A DNA stretch of 40,661 bases, taken from positions 1-40,661 of the forward strand of contig LNEK01000031.1 in the NCBI GenBank assembly GCA_001464425.1. The letters run 5' to 3'. The notes under the pieces were generated by a model. That model was not told the origin of the DNA and made no database searches. It was given only the letters and a program-made list of their open reading frames with translations. Every line of letters starts with the position of its first letter. The first letter of the stretch is position 1. The position numbers and the translations under genes are program-made. This document shows, piece by piece, positions 33,702 through 40,661 of this stretch. The stretch is from Alphaproteobacteria bacterium Ga0077535 (GTDB lineage Bacteria; Pseudomonadota; Alphaproteobacteria; Caulobacterales; Aquidulcibacteraceae).

Positions 33702-34772
33702 TCACCAGGCCGGAGCCATGCGGACCTCACGCGGCGTTTCGTGTTCGATGACCGGGTGCATGAAAAGGCTGATCGCAGTCACGGCCAGCTGTGCGCCGAG
33801 CCCAATCTTGCGCAGGCCAGCGAATGCGCCGCCGCGCGCGGCGTTCGCGCTCATGGCGTCGGCAAGCTGGCGCAGGCGTTCCATGTGGGCGCGGAATTTC
33901 GGGCTGTCTGTGTCCAAGGTGAACGGGAAGACCTGCTTGGTGATTTCAGAGCAGATGCGGAAGACGCGATAGTCATAATCCGTAGGGTCGACGCCGAGCG
34001 CGCGATGGAAGGCTGGGCGCGCATGATCGCGCACGTACATCGTCGCATAGACGGCATTGAGGAAGAAGCGGATCCAGAAGCGATTGCCGCCGGTCAAAAG
34101 CTTGGGGTCGTTGCGCATCAGCACGGCGAACGCTTCGCCGTGGCGGAACTCGTCGTTGCACCACTCCTTGAACCAATTGAAGATTGGGTGGAAGCGGCGT
34201 TCCGGATTGCGCTCCAATTCGCGGAAGATAGTGATGTAACGCGAATAGCCGATCTTTTCGGACAGGTAGGTCGCGTAGAAAATGAACTTCGGCTTGAAGA
34301 AGGTGTACTTCTTGGTTTTGGTGAGAAAGCCAAGATCTACGCCAATGCCGTAATCTTTGAGCGCTTCATTGATGAAGCCGGCGTGGCGCGACTCGTCGCG
34401 GCTCATATATTTGAACAACGCGCGGATGTCCGGGTTCTTCGAGCGCTTGGCGATCTCCGCGTAGAGTACGCAGCCTGAAAACTCAGCCGTGATCGAGCTC
34501 ACCAGGAAATCCACCCATTCCTTGCGGAGTTCCGGCTCCAGATCATCCAAGGCGTTGGTGAAGGCTTCCGTACGCTTGAAATGGTTGCGGTTCGGGTCCG
34601 CTGCGAGTTCAGCGATCAGCGCATCCCACTCGCGGCGCACCGGTGTCACATCGATGCGATCCATCGCCTCGAAATCGGTGGTGTAGAAGCGCGGGCTCAG
34701 CACCGTGTCTTCCTGCGCGATACGCGTTGTCTCGTTGATGGGCCGAGGCGCGTCGAGGGTGGCGGTGGTCAC
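33702..34772 (-). CDS. acsF: Mg-protoporphyrin IX monomethyl ester oxidative cyclase
   Basis: Oxygen-dependent diiron enzyme forming the fifth ring of chlorophylls. The 356-residue protein has the two diiron helices with DESRH (126-130) and DEFRH (207-211). The first glutamate lies near residue 97 and further ligand segments such as [11 protein letters not shown] lie between. Presence of acsF, with no bchE in the window, marks an aerobic phototroph. ATG 34772 overlaps the upstream small gene by 4 bases (ATGA), and that gene is probably its partner subunit. Confidence 0.95.
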   Translation of the reverse strand: MTTATLDAPRPINETTRIAQEDTVLSPRFYTTDFEAMDRIDVTPVRREWDALIAELAADPNRNHFKRTEAFTNALDDLEPELRKEWVDFLVSSITAEFSGCVLYAEIAKRSKNPDIRALFKYMSRDESRHAGFINEALKDYGIGVDLGFLTKTKKYTFFKPKFIFYATYLSEKIGYSRYITIFRELERNPERRFHPIFNWFKEWCNDEFRHGEAFAVLMRNDPKLLTGGNRFWIRFFLNAVYATMYVRDHARPAFHRALGVDPTDYDYRVFRICSEITKQVFPFTLDTDSPKFRAHMERLRQLADAMSANAARGGAFAGLRKIGLGAQLAVTAISLFMHPVIEHETPREVRMAPAW

Positions 34773-35068
34773 AGTATTCTCCTGGGCGAAAAGCTTACTT
34801 CATAAAGTTCAGTGAGTTCGAAGCGTGCGGTGAGCTTGGTCCATTGTCGCTCTAGCCATCCGGCGCGCTCTACGGTGGCGGGACGCCGAAGAGTGAGCCG
34901 CTCGCCAAAGCTGACACGGATCGGCGCGCCATGGACTTTCACCCGGTCGCCCGGCCGCAGATCGGACTCATCGTCAAGCTCCACATGAGCGTGCAAATAG
35001 TCCTCGCTATGCTCGATCTCGATCGTGCACTGCGTCGCGTGCGATTGGCGGGTGAAAGGCGTGATCAT
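34769..35068 (-). CDS. bciE: small protein beside acsF, candidate cyclase subunit BciE
   Basis: A 99-residue soluble protein between puhC and acsF, overlapping both by 4 bases. It is rich in charged residues, with the central stretch [18 protein letters not shown] that suggests a small beta-barrel. From the literature, alphaproteobacterial AcsF needs an auxiliary protein, BciE, encoded next to acsF; size and position fit. I identify it by context more than by motif. The start is ATG 35068 (MITPFTRQ); frames opening at 35194 lie within puhC. Alternative: an unnamed conserved PGC protein. Confidence 0.65.
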   Translation of the reverse strand: MITPFTRQSHATQCTIEIEHSEDYLHAHVELDDESDLRPGDRVKVHGAPIRVSFGERLTLRRPATVERAGWLERQWTKLTARFELTELYEVSFSPRRIL

Positions 35069-35532
35069 GACGCGCTCGTTGAGGCATCGGTAAGCAGTTG
35101 CGCGAAAGCGGCGCGGTTGTCGCCTCCAAATGCGCCAAGCTCGATTTGCCGGCCGGTGGCGAGATCCTCCAGGGAGAGGCGTCCATCGGGCCATTGGGCG
35201 AGGCGGAACGCTGGCTCCTGGCCGATGCCGCGTGAACGGCGATCCCGCGCCATGCCGCGCATCACACCTCGAATGAAGCCGTTTGTGCCTGGCTCCGCGA
35301 CAAACAGGACTTGCGTCCCGGTTGCGTCACGGACTTCGACGGAGCCGTCTGGCATGTCGAAGAAGGTAAGATCGCGTGCCGCGAGCGGCGTCACACTCTC
35401 CGAGAGCGTCGCTTCCGGCGCATTCACTTTCGCATAGCGCGCTGCGGCCGCAGCGGTGATCGATCCTGCGATGAGCACCGCAGCTGCGATCAGAGCGAAG
35501 CGTGGAAAGGGTTCGGTGTCGATGTTGCTCAT
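35065..35532 (-). CDS. puhC: photosynthetic complex assembly protein PuhC
   Basis: A 155-residue protein with one N-terminal membrane anchor (about 11-31) and a periplasmic domain. The conserved LTFFDMPDGSVEVRDA, GFIRGVMRGMARDRR and FRLAQWPDGRLSLEDLATGR are PuhC hallmarks. PuhC helps assemble or organise the RC-LH1 complex in Rhodobacter. It starts 10 bases after puhB and overlaps the small gene before acsF. Confidence 0.92.
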   Translation of the reverse strand: MSNIDTEPFPRFALIAAAVLIAGSITAAAAARYAKVNAPEATLSESVTPLAARDLTFFDMPDGSVEVRDATGTQVLFVAEPGTNGFIRGVMRGMARDRRSRGIGQEPAFRLAQWPDGRLSLEDLATGRQIELGAFGGDNRAAFAQLLTDASTSAS

Positions 35533-35542
35533 CTGTCTTTCC

Positions 35543-36199
35543 TCAGGCCGGGCTCAGCACTGCTTCAGGGGCCGCTGCTGGCTCGGATGTTTGGACCGGG
35601 GCGATTATCGCGCCGCGTTCGCCGTGCGCAGCTTTCAGCGCGTCCGCGAGACGCGCCGCGACCACCGAAGCATTTGCGACCGCACGCATTGTCGGTTCCG
35701 GCCGCGCCAGCTTCCACGGCCGCGCATGCGGCCAGAGCAGGAAATATGCGATCTTATTCGGTTGAGTGAGCGTCAGAGCGATGTCGCCGGTTTTGTCGCT
35801 GAAGCCTTTGAGAGCTGCGTTCTCGATAATCGTGAACGGGATGTTGATGGCCTTGGGCAGCGCGACGCCGAAGCGCAATACGATCCGCTTGGTGGTGATC
35901 GTGTAGACGCTGGTGCGTGCTGTTAGGATCGCCAAGCCGCAGAGCAGAGTCACGGCGGCTATCGCAATCGGCGCGACGTGCAGCGCCGATTGGACTGAAG
36001 CGACAAACGTCGCACCCTCAAACGCCGTAGCGATGCCGCGCCACGCCATGAGTACGCCGAAATAGGCCGAGACTGAGCGCACATGAAATGCGCGCTGCGC
36101 CAGCGGCCACCAATCGGGAGCGCCTTGCCAGATCAGGCGCTCGCCCGCGGGGAGCTCTCCTGGCAACCCACGAACGGGTTCGAAATCATGCTCGCTCAT
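35543..36199 (-). CDS. puhB: photosynthetic complex assembly protein PuhB
   Basis: A 218-residue membrane protein needed for reaction-centre assembly in Rhodobacter. It begins with a conserved soluble segment (GLPGELPAGERLIWQGAPDW). It has about three hydrophobic segments and a PH-like domain with TSVYTITTKRIVLRFGVALP. The tail after residue 195 is alanine-rich. ATG 36199 overlaps the puhA stop as ATGA; a TTG two codons earlier is unneeded. Confidence 0.92.
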   Translation of the reverse strand: MSEHDFEPVRGLPGELPAGERLIWQGAPDWWPLAQRAFHVRSVSAYFGVLMAWRGIATAFEGATFVASVQSALHVAPIAIAAVTLLCGLAILTARTSVYTITTKRIVLRFGVALPKAINIPFTIIENAALKGFSDKTGDIALTLTQPNKIAYFLLWPHARPWKLARPEPTMRAVANASVVAARLADALKAAHGERGAIIAPVQTSEPAAAPEAVLSPA

Positions 36200-36969
36200 A
36201 GCCAAGGCTCCGCGCGGGCTGGTGTTGCGTAGAGCATGCCGCCCCCAACATACGCGCTGACGCGCTCTTCCTCGTCCCGGGTGATCTGGTCCGGATTGGC
36301 CAAAGTCGGTGCGCCGGCAAATTGCGAGGCCAGCAACGCATCGACCTTCACGCGCTTGCGACCGCGCTGAATGACTGCCATCGGCATCGGAATGAGAACG
36401 CGCTTGTCCGAGGCCGGCAGCGCCATTTCAAGATAGCGGATTAGATACTCGGAACGATCGACCCAGACATCTTTGATCGTGCCGGCCACGGCATTGTCGG
36501 CGCCGATCACTGGCATGCCGCGCGGATCGGGATCGCGTTTGTCGAGGTAGAAGTCTTCAGCAACACGCAGCGGCACAATGCGCGGCGCGCCGTGCATCAT
36601 GAGATCCGGGGTTTTCGACCGTTGCGCATACGCGCCAGGGCCGATTCCTGCCTGCAGCGGATCGCCTTCCGGCTCCAAGGGTGAACCCGCCCACGGCGCG
36701 GTGCGTCGGGCTTTGAGTTCGCCGGTGTCGCGCGTGGCGTTCGGCTTGGTAACTGTGCCGCCATTGTGCGGGAGACGAAAAACTTTCGGCTGCGCAGTGA
36801 AGAGCAGGCCGCCGAGCGGCTCGTGCCGACCGCTGACGTCGTCCTCGAGAGGATAACCCTCGCGGCGATCTTCGCGGCGCAAATACGCAACCAGGCCGAA
36901 GAAGAGAAGGAAGAATGCGTAGAGCACCCACTCCGTCACATCGAGGCCCCCATTATAGACTTGGTCCAT
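36196..36969 (-). CDS. puhA: photosynthetic reaction centre H subunit
   Basis: A 257-residue single-pass subunit capping the cytoplasmic face of the reaction centre. The membrane helix is at about 12-30, after a short MDQVYNGGLDVTEW. RREDRREGYPLE follows, then LPHGGTV-like LPHNGGTVTKP, and the PRC-barrel domain with IVPLRVAEDFYLDKRDPDPRG and GTIKDVWVDRSEYLIRYLE. AGGAG lies 8 bases upstream of the ATG. It is part of the lhaA-puhABC unit. Confidence 0.95.
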   Translation of the reverse strand: MDQVYNGGLDVTEWVLYAFFLLFFGLVAYLRREDRREGYPLEDDVSGRHEPLGGLLFTAQPKVFRLPHNGGTVTKPNATRDTGELKARRTAPWAGSPLEPEGDPLQAGIGPGAYAQRSKTPDLMMHGAPRIVPLRVAEDFYLDKRDPDPRGMPVIGADNAVAGTIKDVWVDRSEYLIRYLEMALPASDKRVLIPMPMAVIQRGRKRVKVDALLASQFAGAPTLANPDQITRDEEERVSAYVGGGMLYATPARAEPWL

Positions 36970-36989
36970 TGCCGTTACTCCTGGCGGGA

Positions 36990-38423
36990 TCAGGTGGGAA
37001 ATTCGGCCATGCCGAATTTAGTCGTAGAAGTTTGAGGGTGCTGAGACGCGTGCCGTGCAAGCGGGCCAATCGCGATCAGCGCAGCGAAGAGCAGTCCAAT
37101 TTCGAGGTGATAGACGAAACCGTATCCGGTCGCGGGCCCGGCCAGCGCCGGACCGAGCGCGCCGCTTTCGGCGAGGCCCCCAACCACATCGCGCAGCGCA
37201 CCACCGACGGCGATGCCGACACCGGCGGCAGTCGCTTGCACCGCGCCCCATGCGCCGAGCGCGAGACCCGATTGACCGTCACGCGATAGCGCCATCGCAG
37301 CCGTCAATGTGCCGACAGCGAAAAGGCCGCCACCGAAGCCGATACCGGCGACGCCAACACAGAACATCGGCGCCGAGTTGAGTGGCGCAGCAAAAATGAC
37401 GAGCGAAAACGCCACAACGCCGAACAGCGCGCCATAGCCGGCTAAGCGATGACACTCGTCGCCCTCGCTCAAGCGGTGCGCCGCGAGCGCAAATCCCGAA
37501 AGCGCGCCCCAGGCCCAGAGAGCAGTGAGCGCGGTTGTTTCGCCAACAGAGAGTCCCAGCACCTGTGCGCCGTAGGGCTCAAGCAAGACATCCTGCATGC
37601 TGAAAGCGGCGGCGCCGAAGCCGACCGCGCAGAGGAGCCGGCTTGTGCGCCCTCCAGCCATCAGCGCGCGCCAATGTTCTTTGAACGGGGCGTGGTCGCG
37701 GTCAGGGGAGGTCAGAGCCGCGTTTCGCACTTCTTGTTTCCATAGTGCGACGCAATTCAGGACCATTGTAATGACAGCCGCGCCTTGAATTACTTGGATC
37801 AGGCGCAGCGCACTGAAGTCGGCGAGCAGCAAGCCGAAGAACAGCGCGCTGATCAGCATGCCGGCCAGCAGCATGACATAGAGCAACGCCACGACGCGTG
37901 GCCGCGCCTCAGGCGGCGCCAGATCGGTCGCGAGCGCGAGACCCGCGGTCTGCGTCGTATGCATGCCAATGCCAACCAGCAGAAACGCCAGCGCAGCCGC
38001 CACTTCGCCGATAACGATTGGGCCGTGCGTGTCGCCGGACAAGATGAGCAGCGCGAACGGCATGATGGCGAAACCGCCAAACTGCAGCATCGAGCCAAAC
38101 CAGATATACGGCCCGCGGCGCCAACCGAGAACAGAACGGTGGGTGTCAGACTTGAAGCCGATCAGCGCACGCAGCGGCGCGAACACGAGCGGCAGCGACA
38201 CCATCAAGGCGACGACCCAGCCCGATATGCCGAGTTCCACGATCATGACGCGGTTAAGAGTGCCGGTCAGCAGCACTGCGGCCATGCCAACAGAGACTTG
38301 GAATAGCCCCAGGCGCAGCAGCTGGCCAAGCGGCAGCTCCGTTGTTGCCGAGTCTGCAAACGGAAGCAGCTGCGCCAAAAATTGGCGCCACGTCATCGGT
38401 TGGGGGCGAGCGCTTTCGCTCAT
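36990..38423 (-). CDS. lhaA: LH1 assembly protein LhaA (PucC family)
   Basis: A 477-residue major-facilitator-like protein with about twelve membrane helices, of the PucC/LhaA family, which aids insertion of light-harvesting polypeptides. Landmarks are LGLFQVSVGMAAVLLTGTLNRVMIVELG, given here in parts: LFQVSVGMA, GTLNRVMIVELG, RALIGFKSDTHRS and GWRRGPYIW. Its place between bchM and puhA is typical of LhaA rather than of PucC from LH2 operons, and no pucBA genes are present. ATG 38423 overlaps the bchM stop by 4 bases. Confidence 0.92.
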   Translation of the reverse strand: MSESARPQPMTWRQFLAQLLPFADSATTELPLGQLLRLGLFQVSVGMAAVLLTGTLNRVMIVELGISGWVVALMVSLPLVFAPLRALIGFKSDTHRSVLGWRRGPYIWFGSMLQFGGFAIMPFALLILSGDTHGPIVIGEVAAALAFLLVGIGMHTTQTAGLALATDLAPPEARPRVVALLYVMLLAGMLISALFFGLLLADFSALRLIQVIQGAAVITMVLNCVALWKQEVRNAALTSPDRDHAPFKEHWRALMAGGRTSRLLCAVGFGAAAFSMQDVLLEPYGAQVLGLSVGETTALTALWAWGALSGFALAAHRLSEGDECHRLAGYGALFGVVAFSLVIFAAPLNSAPMFCVGVAGIGFGGGLFAVGTLTAAMALSRDGQSGLALGAWGAVQATAAGVGIAVGGALRDVVGGLAESGALGPALAGPATGYGFVYHLEIGLLFAALIAIGPLARHASQHPQTSTTKFGMAEFPT

Positions 38424-39141
38424 GCGCGCACCAACTCCATGGCGTGAGACATATAGAAGCCGCTGCTGATGCGGGCATCACGCCCAATCTTCCAGCCTGT
38501 AAATGCGGACGAGGCGGCGATGCCTCGGCGGATCGCTGCTTCGCTGACCGGCTCGATCGCCGGTGCGCGGTCCGCGCGCGGGAAAAGCTTTCCGGCGGCG
38601 TGCATGAGCGAGAGCGCTGGCGTCTGAGGCGCGAAGGTGAAGAGAATGGCGCGGTCCGTGCGGGCGGCGAAGGCGCCCAATACGCGCAAAATCTCGGCAG
38701 ACGGGTAATGGATAAGCGAATCCATGGCGACGACATAGTCGGTGCGGCCAAACCGTGGGTCGAACATATCGCCAACGCCGAAATCGATTGAGCCGGGCGC
38801 CACGTCCTTCGGCGCGCGCTCATTTGCGAGTTTGACCAGACTGGCGGAGACATCAACGCCGGTGACGCGGGCGCCGCGACGGGCGGCCGCCACTGAAAGC
38901 GCACCGGTGCCGCACCCGGCATCGAACAGGGAGGTGCTGCGCATGTCCTGCGGCAGCCATGACAGCAGCGTATCGCGCATGCTGTCGCGCCCGGCGCGGA
39001 CGGTGGCGCGGATGCGGCTGACAGGCGCATCTGATGTGAGCTGCGCCCACGCGTCGAGCGCTGTGCGGTCGAAGTACGTTTCCAGCCGCCCGCGGCGTTC
39101 TTCGTAGGCGGCCGTCGGCCGTTGGGTATCGGTGATGCTCA

Positions 39142-39142
<1 letters not shown>
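38420..39142 (-). CDS. bchM: magnesium protoporphyrin IX methyltransferase
   Basis: A 240-residue SAM-dependent enzyme methylating the propionate of Mg-protoporphyrin IX before ring closure by AcsF. The SAM-binding motif is DAGCGTG (74-80), followed by RGARVTGVDVS. YFDRTALDAW near the N-terminus and GFYMSHAMELVR at the end are family features. ATG 39142 shares one base with the bchL stop (TAATG). Confidence 0.94.

Positions 39143-40661
<1,519 letters not shown>

Noticed and set aside
33522-34478. 318-residue open frame on the plus strand
   Set aside because: Antisense of acsF, whose diiron motifs are unmistakable; no recognisable family in the shadow frame.

Overview
The window looks like part of the chromosome of a GC-rich alphaproteobacterium that is an aerobic anoxygenic phototroph. 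The evidence is a type-2 reaction-centre gene set (pufLM, puhA), one LH1 pair (pufBA), the O2-dependent cyclase gene acsF, and spheroidene/spirilloxanthin-type crt genes. The gene order (bchIDO-crtIB / crtDC / crtEF-bchCXYZ-pufBALM-hemA-idi facing bchHLM-lhaA-puhABC-acsF-puhE) fits alphaproteobacterial photosynthesis gene clusters. A Caulobacterales/Hyphomonadales-like or sphingomonad-like host is a guess from general feel only; nothing here fixes the genus.

Layout. (1) 1-1451: an ECF sigma factor followed by two membrane-anchored proteins in overlapping frames, probably a small stress or metal-sensing regulon. (2) 1452-1870: mostly non-coding. 1871-2383: a protein made of two similar repeats containing YFGPDRR. 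(3) 2469-12473: a LysR-type regulator and then a tight assimilatory sulfate reduction operon: cysI, a DUF934-cysH fusion, cysD, cysN, cobA (SUMT), siroheme synthase N-domain, a TauE/SafE exporter, ferredoxin-NADP reductase and cysK. It has all steps from sulfate to cysteine, plus siroheme synthesis and electron supply. There is no APS kinase, which matches the iron-sulfur (APS-reducing) type of CysH. (4) 12592-40661: the photosynthesis gene cluster, cut at the right edge inside bchH.

Within the cluster, bchIDO (Mg chelatase), crtIB and a small membrane protein read rightward. crtD-crtC read leftward. crtE-crtF, bchC-bchX-bchY-bchZ, pufB-pufA-pufL-pufM, hemA and idi read rightward. bchH-bchL-bchM-lhaA-puhA-puhB-puhC-bciE(candidate)-acsF-puhE read leftward and meet idi tail to tail with a 4-bp overlap. 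Many junctions are ATGA or TAATG overlaps, so translation is probably coupled. PpsR/CrtJ-like boxes are visible between crtD and crtE (perfect TGT-N12-ACA) and at the bchC promoter (two CGT-N12-ACA boxes 8 bp apart, over the -35 and -10).

The most notable points are: crtI is broken by an apparent 35-bp deletion that removes a conserved motif; crtC has no normal start and no normal C-terminus, and a neighbouring small gene is cut at the same point; DUF934 and CysH are fused in one protein; PufM has a 71-residue proline-rich periplasmic tail with no pufC; and PufB carries a 26-residue C-terminal extension. Either the carotenoid genes are decaying or the assembly has small deletions there; reads would decide.
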